This document shows, piece by piece, positions 1 through 9,386 of a stretch of 64,000 nucleotides of DNA. Positions within the stretch are counted from its first letter, which is position 1. Each line of letters starts with the position of its first letter. This DNA is from Oscillospiraceae bacterium (lineage in GTDB: Bacteria; Bacillota; Clostridia; Oscillospirales; Oscillospiraceae): assembly GCA_902793285.1 (NCBI GenBank), contig CADBCV010000004.1, positions 95,138 through 159,137 of the forward strand. Direction: 5' to 3'. The position numbers were made by a program, and so were the translations under genes. The notes below the pieces were generated by a model. That model saw only the letters and a list, made by a program, of their open reading frames with translations. It did not search any database and had not been told where the DNA came from.

Positions 1-1242
1 GTCGCCGGAATAGACGTTCCAGTCAAAGTAGCGGTAGCCCAGGTCGGTCATGGCGCGGGTGAGGCGGCTCATGATGCCGGGGTTAAAGTTTGAAACCGTG
101 TTGGAGCTGCCGCCGGGGAAGCGGAAGAGGCGGGTATAGTCCCCGGTCTGCTCCTTGATGACCTCCTCCATTTTGAAGAAGTCCTCGAAGAAGGCGTACT
201 CGCTCGCATAGATCTTGTTGTAGTCGTGGGTGGAGGTGTGCACCCCGATGGCGTGGCCCGCGCGGTATGCCCTGCCGATCTCGTCATAATAGCGCGGGTC
301 CTGCGAGGTGACGAAGAAGGTGGCCTTGGCCCCGTAGCGGTCCAGCACGTCCAGAAGCCGCGCGGTATAGGGGCTGGGTCCGTCGTCAAAGGTGAGGTAA
401 ATGGTCTTCTCCGCGGGCGTGACGGTCTCCGGCAGGGGTACCGGCACCACCGTCACGTTCCGCACGGCGGAGATGGTCTCGCCCAGCTCGCTCGTGATGG
501 AGTAGCGGATCTCATAGTCGCCGGAGACCCAGGGGGTCACGTTCCCCTCGGTGACGAGATAGTCGTTCAGATCGCGGCCCAGCGCGTCCGAGACGCTGGC
601 GCCCGCGTCGTCATACCAGAGGGCGGCCTGCATGACGAGGTTCTGCTCGCCGAGGACGGTGATCTGCGGCGGCTGATAGCTGATGTTCGGCAGGGGCCGT
701 TCAACGGTGGTGGTGTTGCCGTTACTGTCCGTGACGGTGTACTGCACCCGGTCGTCGAGCTTCACGCGCCGCACCTTGCCGGTGAGATCGCCGTCCACCG
801 CGTCCCAGGCGCTGTAGCCCTCCTCCGCGTAGCCGGTCATCCAGCTCGGCTCATAGCCCTCCACATGCTTCAGCTCAATGACGGGGGGCGTGCTGTCCAC
901 CACGGTGACGCGCCGCTCCACGCTGTAGTCCTCAAAGGCGAAGCGCGTCGTGTAACGCAGCACATATACGCCGAGACGCCGGCTGTCCACAGCGCCGAGG
1001 GTCTGTATCTCCAGGTGCTTTTCGCTCTCGCCGAAGAGATTGCCGACCGTCACGGCGTAGACGCCGGGGTCATGAAAATCGGCGCCGTATTCGAGGGTGA
1101 TATCCTCGTCCCCGTAGACGTAGAAGCGTACCGTGCGCCCGTCCGCGAGGAGGATGAGGGCCGCCGTCGCCATCAGCCAGATGAGCACCACGAGGGCGAC
1201 GACCCAGCCCCGCGCGCGCTTTCTCGATCCTGTCCCTGCCAT
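1..1242 (-). CDS. Polysaccharide deacetylase (NodB domain), C-terminus cut by window edge
   Basis: Carbohydrate esterase family 4 protein, expected to deacetylate peptidoglycan or another wall glycan outside the cell. The visible 414 residues start with a basic stretch and one transmembrane anchor (about 12-32). Ig-like/DUF5011-like beta domains follow (about 100-270, with DSTPPVIEL and AVDGDLTG). The NodB domain begins near residue 275 and shows TFDDGPSP (metal and catalytic Asp), HTSTHDY (metal His pair) and RFPGGSSN. The ATG at 1242 directly precedes the anchor. The gene follows polC on the same strand but is 238 bp away, with a dispersed repeat between, so it may be a separate unit. The family is clear; the exact substrate is inferred. 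Confidence 0.9.
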   Translation of the reverse strand, partial: MAGTGSRKRARGWVVALVVLIWLMATAALILLADGRTVRFYVYGDEDITLEYGADFHDPGVYAVTVGNLFGESEKHLEIQTLGAVDSRRLGVYVLRYTTRFAFEDYSVERRVTVVDSTPPVIELKHVEGYEPSWMTGYAEEGYSAWDAVDGDLTGKVRRVKLDDRVQYTVTDSNGNTTTVERPLPNISYQPPQITVLGEQNLVMQAALWYDDAGASVSDALGRDLNDYLVTEGNVTPWVSGDYEIRYSITSELGETISAVRNVTVVPVPLPETVTPAEKTIYLTFDDGPSPYTARLLDVLDRYGAKATFFVTSQDPRYYDEIGRAYRAGHAIGVHTSTHDYNKIYASEYAFFEDFFKMEEVIKEQTGDYTRLFRFPGGSSNTVSNFNPGIMSRLTRAMTDLGYRYFDWNVYSGD

Positions 1243-1271
1243 GTGATTCTCTCTTACCTTTTCTGTTTCTC

Positions 1272-1368
1272 ATACTATCCCTTGATAGAAATCTTTAAGT
1301 CTTCCCGGCAAAATTTGCACCATACTGCGTTGAAGCCCTTGACCATATATCTCCATTATGCTCTGCGG
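1272..1368. repeat. 97-bp dispersed repeat, copy A
   Basis: The 97 bases here match 28634-28730 at 95 of 97 positions in the same orientation (differences: T/A after CTTGATAGAA, and A/G in TTTGCACC). One end carries the palindrome CTATCCCTTGATAG. The element lies in the spacer between polC and the deacetylase. It reads through as short open frames on the minus strand, but these carry no domain and are not called as genes. Confidence 0.85.
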
Positions 1369-1480
1369 GCTTCGCCTTGTCTGGCACAAATTTTCCTCGG
1401 GAATCCAATAAAGCTTCTCACCATTTTCCTCGCCCTGGGAACGCCTTTTCGGAAAAAACTGCTCTGCGGCGGCTTTGCAA

Positions 1481-4400
1481 TCACAGCTCAAAGAGATTGA
1501 TCTGGTTGCTGTCGGGCATCTCGCCGAGGGCGCCGAGGGTGCGGAGCGTTTCGATATGCGTCTGGGAGACCTTGGGGCAGGCGGCGGAGAGCTCCTGCAC
1601 GGAGATGAACTGCCGCCCGCTCTCGCCGGCGCGCATGAGATCCCAGGCCGCCGTCTCGCCGAGACCGGAGATGGCCACAAAGGGGGGCCGGAGCCTTCCG
1701 TCCTCGGTGATGAGAAACTTCGTGGCGTGGGACTTGTAGAGGTCGATGGGCGCGAAGTTCAGCGAGCGCATGTTCATCTCGTACACGGCCTCCATCGTGA
1801 CAAGCAGGTCCTCCTCGTTCGCGGTGAGGGTGGGGCGGCGGTGCATCTCGTTGATCCTGCGCCGCACGTCGTCCGCGCCGCCGCACATAATGCCCGCGTC
1901 GAAGCCGCCCTTCTGACTGCGGCGGTAGAAGTAGGCCGAGTAGAAGGCCAGCGGCTCGTGCACCTTGAACCAGGCGATGCGGAAGGCCATCATGACATAG
2001 GCCACCGCGTGGGCCTTGGGAAAGAGGTAGGCGATCTTGCGGGCGGATTCGATGTACCACTCGGGCACGCCCTTGTCGCGCATCTGCTGTTCGGCGTCGC
2101 CCGGGAAGTCGCCGCTCTTTTTGACCTTGCCCTTTCGCACGGCCTCCATGGTCTTGAAGGCCAAAGACGGCTCGATGCCGACGGAGATGAGATAGAGCAT
2201 GATATCGTCGCGGCAGCCGATGGTCTCGTTGACGGAGGCCACGCCGTTTACGATGAGATCGTGGATGTTGCCGGCCCAGACGTCCGTCCCGTGGGAGAAG
2301 CCGGAGAGCCGGATCAGGGTGTCAAACTGCTTCGGCTGGGTGTCCACCAGCATCTGGCGGGTGAAGGGGGTGCCAAACTCCGGCACGCCGATGGTGCCGG
2401 TCTTGCCGATGATGGGGTCGTCGTCCGGAAGCCCGAGGGCTGCGGGCGAGGTGTAGATGGACATGGTGTCGGGGTCGGAGAGGGAGATCTCCTTCGCGTC
2501 CACGCCGGTCATGTCCTCCATCATGCGGATCATGGTGGGGTCATCGTGGCCCAGCTCGTCGAGCTTTAAAAGGTTCGACTCCATGCAGTGGTACTCAAAG
2601 TGGGTCGTGATGATGTCAGAGTTGGGGTCGTCCGCCGGGTGCTGCACGGGGCAGAAGTCCGTCACGTCCTTGTCCTGGGGGATGACGACGAGGCCGCCCG
2701 GGTGCTGGCCCGTGGTGCGCTTGATGCCGACGAGCCCGAGGGCGAGGCGGTTTTCCTCCGCCTTGGTGGCGGTGATGCCGCGCTCCTCCAGATACTTTTT
2801 TACATAGCCGTAGGCGGTCTTCTCGGCGAGGGTGCCGATGGTGCCCGCGCGGAACACGTGGTCGGAGCCGAAGAGCGTCTCGGTGTATTTGTGGGCCTTC
2901 GCCTGGTACTCGCCGGAGAAGTTGAGGTCGATATCGGGCGTCTTCTCGTTGCCGGGGAAGCCCAGGAAGGTCTCAAAGGGGATGTCGAAGCCGTCGCGCC
3001 GCATACGCTCCCCGCAGGCGGGGCAGTCCTTCTCCGGCATGTCCGCCCCGCAGCCGTAGCTGCCGTCCGTGACAAATTCCGAATGACAGCACTTGGGACA
3101 GACATAGTGGGGCGGGAGGGAGTTTACCTCCGTGATGCCGGACATGTAGGCCACGATGGAGGAGCCGACGCTGCCTCGGGAGCCGACGAGGTAGCCGTTC
3201 TCGAGGGAGTTCTGCACGAGCTTCTGGGCCGACATGTAAATGACGTCGTACTGGTGGTCGAGGATGGTGTTGAGCTCCGTGTCCACGCGCTTCTGCACGA
3301 TCTCGGGCGGGTTCTCGCCGTAGATACGGTGCATCTTTTCGTAGACGAGGCGCTTTAGGTCCTCGGCCGAGTTTTCGATCTTCGGGGCGAAGAGGTCCTT
3401 CGGCAGAAGCTCGATCTCCTCCACCTGGTCGGCGATGGCGCGGGTGTTGGTGATGACGACCTCCTTCGCCGTGTCCGCGCCGAGATACTGAAACTCCGCC
3501 AGCATCTCCTCGGTATTGCGGAAGAAGATGGGACAGTCGCGGTCCGCGTCGGAAAATTTTTTGGCCGCCAGGAGGATCTTGCGGTACTGCTCATCCTCGG
3601 CGTCGAGAAAGTGCACATCCGAGGCGGCGATGACGGGCTTTCCCATCTCGCGCCCCAGATTCAGGATGGTGCGGTTATAGTCCTGCAGAACCTCCACCCC
3701 GCTGACCCTGCCGTTTTCGATGAGAAAGGCGTTGTTGCAGATGGGCTGGATCTCGAGATAGTCATAGAGGGAGGCGATTTTTTTGAGCTCCTCGTGGCTT
3801 GCGCCGGTCATGACCGCGCCGTAGAGCTCGCCCATGCCGCAGGCGGAGCCCACGAGGATGCCCTCGCGGTGCTGCTGCAAAAGGCTCTTTGGGATGGTGG
3901 GGACGCGGTGGAAGTATTTCAGGTAGGACTGGGAGATCATCTCATAGAGATTTTTAAGCCCCACCTTGTTTTTCACAAGCAGGATCATGTGGTAGGTCTT
4001 TGCCACGTCCGTGCGGCGAAGGGAGTGGTAGACGCTCTCGATATCGTCCACGGTGCGGGCCCCCTGCTGGCGGAGCATGGGGAGGAATTTTCCCATCATC
4101 CGCGCCACGACCATCGCGTCGTCCGAGGCGCGGTGGTGGTTGAACTGGGGCAGCCCCAGGTGGTTTGAGACGATGTCCAGCTTGAAGCGCTTGAGCTCGG
4201 GGCAGAGGGCCTGGCTGAGGGCCAGGGTGTCAAGAAAGACCGGCGTGAAGCGCAGACCCTGCCGCTTTGCCGCCGCGGTCATAAAGCCCACGTCAAAGTG
4301 GGCGTTGTGGGCGATGATGGGCCTGTCCCCGACGAAGTCCATGAACTGCTGCATGGCCTCCTTCTCGAGCGGGGCGCCCTGCACATCGCTGTCGCGGATG

Positions 4401-5479
4401 CCGGTGAGCTGGGTGATGTCCGCCGGGATGTGGCGCTGGGGATCGACGAAGGTGTTGAAGGTCTCCTTAATGTCGCTGCCGGCAAAGAGGATCGCGCCGA
4501 TCTCGGTCATGCGGTCGGTCTGGGCGTTGAGGCCCGTTGTCTCGATGTCGAAGGCCACAAATTCCGTGTCCAGCGGGAGGCTCGACTTGCCGATGACGGC
4601 GCTGTTGCCGTCCATGTCGTTGACATAGTAAGCCTCCATGCCGTAGATGATCTTGACGCCCTCCTTCTTGCCGGCCTTCCACATGTCCGGGAAGGCCTGG
4701 GCCACGCCGTGGTCCGTGACGGCGATGGCGGGCATACCCCAATAGGCCGCGCGCTTGACCACGGCGGCGGGGTCCGTCAGAGCGTCGAGCGCCGAGAAGC
4801 GGGTGTGCAGGTGCAGCTCCACGCGCTTTTCCTCGGCGTTGTCCGGACGGATGACCCGCTTGCCCTTCATGATGTTGCGCGGGTCGAGGACCATGTCGTC
4901 GTCGTACTTGGAGTAGATGATCTCCCCCTGGACGATGAGGTGGTCGCCGGGCTTTATCTCGTCGATGATGGACTTGTCGTCGTCCGCGCGCAGGAAGCGG
5001 GAGATGCGCACGGAGTTCGTGCGGTCGGTGATGTCAAAGCACAAAACCGCCCCGCCGCTTTTCTGGAGGCTCCGGCTCGTGACGGCTACCACGTTCCCCT
5101 CCACGGCGACGCGGCCCGATTCGAGCGTGAGCGTGTTCATGGGCACGGGGCGCTGTTTGATGGGTCTGCCCATCAAAACGGAGCCCGTGGGCTTGTTGGG
5201 ATTCGTGCTCTGCGCCGCCGGAGGCGCTGAGGATTTCACGCGCGGATAGTCCGGGATGATGGCCACGGTCTGCAGGCCGTAATCCAGGCGGATGCAGTCC
5301 GAGAGCTGGCGGATATCCACGGGCGAGGGCATGGCGGCAAAGCAGGCCGCGATCGAGACCGCGCCCTGCTTTACGTCCACCTGCACGTCCGTGACGCAGG
5401 CCTTGTCCAATCCCCCGGCGGCGGCGCCGAGATGCGCGCAGCCCGGGAAGATCGTGAGAAAGGGGGTATGTTCAGCCAT
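1481..5479 (-). CDS. polC: DNA polymerase III alpha subunit, PolC type
   Basis: Replicative DNA polymerase of low-GC Gram-positive bacteria, with a built-in 3'-5' proofreading exonuclease. It has 1332 residues, a little shorter than the usual ~1430, mostly at the N-terminus. Order: N-terminal domain, OB fold (about 105-215), PHP domain opening with ELHLHTRFSALDAL, exonuclease insert with FVAFDIETTGL, the rest of PHP, then the polymerase core with GSRGSVGSSIVAYMSG, a Cys-rich YVCPKC/CPAC zinc site and the catalytic PDIDLNFSGEYQ. The ATG at 5479 overlaps the end of ispG by 8 bases (ATGGCTGA), which suggests translational coupling; longer upstream readings lack PolC similarity. Confidence 0.97.
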   Translation of the reverse strand: MAEHTPFLTIFPGCAHLGAAAGGLDKACVTDVQVDVKQGAVSIAACFAAMPSPVDIRQLSDCIRLDYGLQTVAIIPDYPRVKSSAPPAAQSTNPNKPTGSVLMGRPIKQRPVPMNTLTLESGRVAVEGNVVAVTSRSLQKSGGAVLCFDITDRTNSVRISRFLRADDDKSIIDEIKPGDHLIVQGEIIYSKYDDDMVLDPRNIMKGKRVIRPDNAEEKRVELHLHTRFSALDALTDPAAVVKRAAYWGMPAIAVTDHGVAQAFPDMWKAGKKEGVKIIYGMEAYYVNDMDGNSAVIGKSSLPLDTEFVAFDIETTGLNAQTDRMTEIGAILFAGSDIKETFNTFVDPQRHIPADITQLTGIRDSDVQGAPLEKEAMQQFMDFVGDRPIIAHNAHFDVGFMTAAAKRQGLRFTPVFLDTLALSQALCPELKRFKLDIVSNHLGLPQFNHHRASDDAMVVARMMGKFLPMLRQQGARTVDDIESVYHSLRRTDVAKTYHMILLVKNKVGLKNLYEMISQSYLKYFHRVPTIPKSLLQQHREGILVGSACGMGELYGAVMTGASHEELKKIASLYDYLEIQPICNNAFLIENGRVSGVEVLQDYNRTILNLGREMGKPVIAASDVHFLDAEDEQYRKILLAAKKFSDADRDCPIFFRNTEEMLAEFQYLGADTAKEVVITNTRAIADQVEEIELLPKDLFAPKIENSAEDLKRLVYEKMHRIYGENPPEIVQKRVDTELNTILDHQYDVIYMSAQKLVQNSLENGYLVGSRGSVGSSIVAYMSGITEVNSLPPHYVCPKCCHSEFVTDGSYGCGADMPEKDCPACGERMRRDGFDIPFETFLGFPGNEKTPDIDLNFSGEYQAKAHKYTETLFGSDHVFRAGTIGTLAEKTAYGYVKKYLEERGITATKAEENRLALGLVGIKRTTGQHPGGLVVIPQDKDVTDFCPVQHPADDPNSDIITTHFEYHCMESNLLKLDELGHDDPTMIRMMEDMTGVDAKEISLSDPDTMSIYTSPAALGLPDDDPIIGKTGTIGVPEFGTPFTRQMLVDTQPKQFDTLIRLSGFSHGTDVWAGNIHDLIVNGVASVNETIGCRDDIMLYLISVGIEPSLAFKTMEAVRKGKVKKSGDFPGDAEQQMRDKGVPEWYIESARKIAYLFPKAHAVAYVMMAFRIAWFKVHEPLAFYSAYFYRRSQKGGFDAGIMCGGADDVRRRINEMHRRPTLTANEEDLLVTMEAVYEMNMRSLNFAPIDLYKSHATKFLITEDGRLRPPFVAISGLGETAAWDLMRAGESGRQFISVQELSAACPKVSQTHIETLRTLGALGEMPDSNQINLFEL

Positions 5480-6539
5480 GGTTCTCTCCGTCGCTCTCAA
5501 TGAGGGCGATGAGTCTGTCGCAGAGCTCGGCATAGGGATAGGTGCCGAGAACCACGCCCTTTTTAAAAAGGAGGCCCCTGCCCTTGCCGCCCGCGATGCC
5601 GTAGTCGGCCTCACGCGCCTCGCCCGGGCCGTTCACGACGCAGCCCATCACGGCGACCGTGATGTCGCGCTTCATGTCGCGCACCCTCGCCTCCACCTCG
5701 GAGGCGAGGGAGATGAGGTCGATCTCGGTCCTCCCGCAGGTGGGACAGGAGACGAATTTCACCCCGCCGGGCCGGAGCCCCGCGGCCTTCAGGATCGCAA
5801 TGCCGACGGACACCTCGCGCACGGGGTCGGCCGTGAGGGAGACGCGGATCGTGTCGCCGATGCCCTCGCTCAAAAGCGTCCCGATGCCGACGGCGGACTG
5901 GATGGTGCCGTTCCACTCGGTCCCCGTCTCGGTCACGCCGAGATGCAGGGGATGGTCGAAGCTCTCGGCGGCGAGGCGGTAGCTCTCGATCGTGAGCGGG
6001 ACGGAGGAGGTCTTGAGGGAGAGGCAGATATCGTCAAAGCCGAATTTGTTCAGAAGCTCAACATGGCCCTGCGCGCTCTCCACCATGGCCTCGGGGCAGG
6101 GGTGGCCGTACTTTTCGAGCAGCCGCTTTTCAAGCGAGCCCGCGTTCACGCCGATGCGGATGGGGATGCGCTTTTCTTTGCAGACCTCCGCCACAGCCTT
6201 CACGTTCTCCTCCCCGCCGATGTTGCCGGGGTTGATGCGGATCTTGTCGATGCCGCGCGCCGCGGCCTCGAGCGCGAGGCGGTAGTCAAAGTGGATGTCC
6301 GCCACGAGCGGGAGATCTACCCGCTCCTTGATCGCGGAGACCGCCTTTGCCGCCTCCATGTCCGGGATCGCGATGCGCACGATGTCGGCCCCCGCGGCCT
6401 GCATGGCGCGGATCTGACCGACGGTGGCCTCCACGTCCCAGGTCTTGGTGGAGCACATGGTCTGCACGCTCACGGGCGCGCCCCCGCCGAGCGGCAGGGC
6501 GCCGAGAGTGATCTGTTTTGTCCGGGTTCTGTCTTTCAT
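5472..6539 (-). CDS. ispG: 4-hydroxy-3-methylbut-2-en-1-yl diphosphate synthase (IspG/GcpE)
   Basis: Iron-sulfur enzyme of the non-mevalonate (MEP) isoprenoid pathway; it reduces the cyclic diphosphate MEcPP to HMBPP in the cytoplasm. The 355-residue protein has the TIM-barrel start (VQTMCSTKTWDVEAT), the INPGNIGG segment, and the cluster ligands in SCPTCGRTEIDL and GCVVNGPGEA. Its length is normal for the short bacterial form. It follows rseP with a 158-bp gap filled by a palindromic repeat and overlaps polC. With dxr it supplies isoprenoid precursors that uppS in the same cluster consumes. Confidence 0.97.
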   Translation of the reverse strand: MKDRTRTKQITLGALPLGGGAPVSVQTMCSTKTWDVEATVGQIRAMQAAGADIVRIAIPDMEAAKAVSAIKERVDLPLVADIHFDYRLALEAAARGIDKIRINPGNIGGEENVKAVAEVCKEKRIPIRIGVNAGSLEKRLLEKYGHPCPEAMVESAQGHVELLNKFGFDDICLSLKTSSVPLTIESYRLAAESFDHPLHLGVTETGTEWNGTIQSAVGIGTLLSEGIGDTIRVSLTADPVREVSVGIAILKAAGLRPGGVKFVSCPTCGRTEIDLISLASEVEARVRDMKRDITVAVMGCVVNGPGEAREADYGIAGGKGRGLLFKKGVVLGTYPYAELCDRLIALIESDGENHG

Positions 6540-6562
6540 GGCTTTTTCGTTCCTTTACAATA

Positions 6563-6695
6563 CTTGGCTCCCCCTCTGGGGGAGCTGTCGCGGCGCGTGT
6601 ACGACCGCGCCGTGACTGAGAGGGTGTCTGTTGACGGTCAACCCTCTCCGCCCCAGTTTGAGAACTGGGGCACCTCCCCCAAAGGGGGAGGCAAG
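6563..6695. repeat. Palindromic interspersed element, copy 1
   Basis: Starts CTTGGCTCCCCCTCTGGGGG and ends GGGGGAGGCAAG, so the ends are related inverted repeats. Internal hairpins include GCCCCAGTTTGAGAACTGGGGC. It fills the gap between ispG and rseP. Related full or partial copies are at 7860, 9207, 10724, 11577 (opposite orientation) and 13638. It may be a non-autonomous mobile element and may act as a terminator or processing site inside the operon. Confidence 0.85.
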
Positions 6696-6697
6696 TT

Positions 6698-7756
6698 TTA
6701 TTTCGTAAACAGCCGCCAAATGTCGTGGAACATGATGACGGCCATCAGGCCGAGCAGGAGCACCATGCCGGCGGCGTGGATGTAGCCCTCATACCTGGGG
6801 TCGAGCTTTTTGTGCGTCACGCTCTCGATGAGCCAGGTGACGAGCAGCAGGAAGATGCGCCCGCCGTCCAGCGCGGGCAGGGGCAAAAGGTTCATGATGC
6901 AGAGATTCACCGCGATGAAGGCCGCAAGATAGAAGACGTTGTAGAGCGCGTCGCCCGTGGTCTCGGCGGTCTCGCCGGTCTCGGCCATGATGTCCACGAT
7001 GGCCACGGGGCCGCTCACATCCTCCATGCTGACCTTGCCGTGGAGCATCTCGCTGAGACCCATGAAGATCCAGCGGCCGAACTCCATGCAGGTGTCCCAG
7101 GCGTTTTGGACCACCGTGCGGGGGGTGGCGAGGTCGTAGCCGTAGTAGATGCCGTACATCTTCTGGCTGTAGCCCTCATACTCCAGGGGGACAAAATGAA
7201 AATCCCTGAGCGTCACCTTTTTCCCGTCGCGCAGGACGACGAAATCGTAGACCCCGTCCCCCTGGGCGAGAAAATCCTCCACATCGAAGGACATGTAGAT
7301 GCGCTTGCCGTCGATCTTCCAGATCCTGTCGCCCTTGTGCAGGCCCTCCTCGCTCTCATAGGGGCAGCCGGGCATGAAGTCCGCAATCTCGCTTGTGCGG
7401 AAGGCGTAGGCCCCGCTGTAGAGGATCACCACGATCACAAGGCCCAGCAGGAAATTCATGAAGGCCCCGGCCGCGAGAATGAGCGCCCGCTTCCAGGGGG
7501 CCTGGTTCGGAAAGGCGCGGGGGTCGTCGCTGGCCTCATCCTCGCCCATCATGCAATAGCCCCCAAAGGGCACCGCGCGCAGGGCGTAGAGCGTCTCCTT
7601 CCCCTGCTTTTTCCAGAGGGCGGGGCCCATGCCGAGGGCAAACTCCTGCACGCGCACGCCGAAGAGCTTGGCGACCGTGAAGTGGCCCAGCTCATGGATG
7701 CCCACCAGAAGGCCGAAGATCAAAATGGCGAGAACAACAAAGAAAGCGCTGGTCAT
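6698..7756 (-). CDS. rseP: RIP metalloprotease RseP/RasP (site-2 protease)
   Basis: Membrane-embedded zinc protease of the S2P family that cleaves transmembrane segments of regulators and spent signal peptides. The 352-residue protein has the zinc motif HELGH at residues 21-25 in the first membrane helix, the substrate-gating AVPFGGYCMMGE region, a central PDZ-like domain, and the second catalytic motif LPLPALDGGR near residue 285, with four membrane segments overall. Its place between dxr and ispG is the standard Firmicutes arrangement. Confidence 0.96.
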   Translation of the reverse strand: MTSAFFVVLAILIFGLLVGIHELGHFTVAKLFGVRVQEFALGMGPALWKKQGKETLYALRAVPFGGYCMMGEDEASDDPRAFPNQAPWKRALILAAGAFMNFLLGLVIVVILYSGAYAFRTSEIADFMPGCPYESEEGLHKGDRIWKIDGKRIYMSFDVEDFLAQGDGVYDFVVLRDGKKVTLRDFHFVPLEYEGYSQKMYGIYYGYDLATPRTVVQNAWDTCMEFGRWIFMGLSEMLHGKVSMEDVSGPVAIVDIMAETGETAETTGDALYNVFYLAAFIAVNLCIMNLLPLPALDGGRIFLLLVTWLIESVTHKKLDPRYEGYIHAAGMVLLLGLMAVIMFHDIWRLFTK

Positions 7757-7859
7757 GCGATGAATCTCCTAAATTACCTAAATTCAAAACGGCGTTGTTT
7801 GAGAGTGAAGTTTAGATTTTGAGAGTGGAGTTATTGAGCGGCTTCGCCGCGATTCAAAC

Positions 7860-7924
7860 AGGCTCCTTCCGTCACGGCCTCGCGGGAGATCGGCCGTGCC
7901 ACCTCCCTCAGAGAGGGAGGCAAT
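7860..7924. repeat. Palindromic interspersed element, copy 2 (partial)
   Basis: The segment carries GTCACGGCCTCGCGGGAGAT followed by CGGCCGTGCCACCTCCCTCAGAGAGGGAGGCA, the same core as the element at 11577-11710 but without its other arm. It occupies the dxr-rseP spacer. Confidence 0.7.
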
Positions 7925-7986
7925 TCCAATCCGTCCGCGCAGCGGACACCGCAACCCCACACGCCACTCTCCAAACTTCACACTTG

Positions 7987-9129
7987 TCAAAACGTCTCTT
8001 TCACATATGCCCGGGCTGCCCGGTCGGCCTCCAGAATGGTGTCCAGATCGGGGTGGGATACGCTCCCGAGCTTTGCGACGGCGCCGGCCGCGGCGTCATA
8101 GATACGGTTGTAGCCAAGCTCGCGGCGCAGGAACATGTGCACGGCCACCTCGTTCGCGGCGCTCATCACACAGGGGGCGGTGCCGCCCGCGCGGGCGCAG
8201 TCCATGGCGAGCTTCAGGCAGGGCGTCTTCTCATAGTCCGGCGCTTCAAACGTGAGATCGCGCAGCTTGTAAAAGTCCAGGTGCTCGAACATCGAGGGGC
8301 AGCGCGCCGGGTAGGTGAGCGCAAGCTGGATGGGAAGCCCCATGTCCGGCACGCCGAGCTGGGCGATGACCGTCCCGTCCACGAGCTCCACCATGGAGTG
8401 GATCACGCTCTGCGGGTGGACGACGACGGTGATGTCGTCCGGCGTCACATGGAAGAGGTGCATGGCCTCGATAAACTCCAGGCCCTTGTTCATCATGGTG
8501 GCGCTGTCCACGGAGATCTTCGCCCCCATGCTCCAGTTGGGGTGGTGCACGGCCTGCTCGGGGGTCACATCCTCCAGCTCCGCCCGCGCCCTCCCCCGGA
8601 AGGGGCCGCCGGAGCCCGTGAGCAGGATCCTGGAGAGCTCCCCGGGCCCGCGCCCCATGAGGCACTGGAAGATGGCCGAGTGCTCGGAGTCCACGGGCAC
8701 GATCTCCGCGCCCCGCTCCGCGGCCCTTTTCATCACGATCTCGCCCGCGCAGACCAGGGTCTCCTTGTTTGCAAGGGCGATGCGCTTTTTCTCGTCGATA
8801 GCGGCGAGCGTCGGCTTTAAGCCCACCGCGCCGGACACCGCCGTCACCACGCAGTCGGCGGAGGCGAGCGTCGCGGCCTCCAGGAGACCCTCCATGCCGC
8901 TGCCCACGCGGATGTCCGTGTCCGCGACGGCGGTTTTGAACTTCTTTGCCGCCTCCTCGTCGTACACGGCGACAAATTCCGGGTGCAGGCGGCGGGCCTG
9001 CTCCTCCAAAAGGTCGATTTTGCGCTGGGCGGTCAGGGCCGCGACACGCAGGCCCAGATGCTCGGCGGCGGCGATGGTCTGCCGGCCGATGGACCCGGTG
9101 CAGCCTAAAACAGAAATGGCGTTGACCAT
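7987..9129 (-). CDS. dxr: 1-deoxy-D-xylulose 5-phosphate reductoisomerase
   Basis: Catalyses the first committed step of the MEP pathway (DXP to MEP, NADPH and divalent metal). The 380-residue protein has the Rossmann start VLGCTGSIGRQT, the metal and substrate loop VPVDSEHSAIFQ, GSGGPFRGR, and HPNWSMGAKISVDSATMMNK. The length is normal. The start at 9129 is the only sensible ATG before the Rossmann glycines. It is separated from uppS by 257 bp that hold a repeat element where cdsA is usually found. Confidence 0.97.
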   Translation of the reverse strand: MVNAISVLGCTGSIGRQTIAAAEHLGLRVAALTAQRKIDLLEEQARRLHPEFVAVYDEEAAKKFKTAVADTDIRVGSGMEGLLEAATLASADCVVTAVSGAVGLKPTLAAIDEKKRIALANKETLVCAGEIVMKRAAERGAEIVPVDSEHSAIFQCLMGRGPGELSRILLTGSGGPFRGRARAELEDVTPEQAVHHPNWSMGAKISVDSATMMNKGLEFIEAMHLFHVTPDDITVVVHPQSVIHSMVELVDGTVIAQLGVPDMGLPIQLALTYPARCPSMFEHLDFYKLRDLTFEAPDYEKTPCLKLAMDCARAGGTAPCVMSAANEVAVHMFLRRELGYNRIYDAAAGAVAKLGSVSHPDLDTILEADRAARAYVKETF

Positions 9130-9206
9130 GGTTGTTTCCCTTCTATACGTTTCTATACTCTACGCGAAAAAACAAAGCAGTATGCAGATTTTGAGACTGG
9201 CAGTGT

Positions 9207-9369
9207 CTTGGCTTCCCCTTGAGGGGAAGCTGTCGCTGCCGATCTCCCGCGAGGCAGTGACTGATGAGGTGTCAACGTCGGCGCATGTACGATGCTGGTC
9301 AGAAACGGCAGGCTCCACCTCATCCGCCCCAGTGTGCGCACTGGGGCACCTTCCCCTCAAGGGGAAGGC
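9207..9369. repeat. Palindromic interspersed element, copy 3
   Basis: Begins CTTGGCTTCCCCTTGAGGGG and ends CTTCCCCTCAAGGGGAAGGC, with an internal GCCCCAGTGTGCGCACTGGGGC hairpin. It fills the uppS-dxr gap, the position normally occupied by cdsA. Confidence 0.85.
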
Positions 9370-9386
9370 TTTTCACTCTTCACACT

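Noticed and set aside
226-1500. Long plus-strand frame opposite the deacetylase gene
   Set aside because: Low-complexity Val/Gly/His/Arg-rich translation caused by the GC-rich opposite strand; the minus strand has clear NodB motifs.
5292-6785. Long plus-strand frame across ispG
   Set aside because: Shadow of ispG/polC codons; no domain, no ribosome site.
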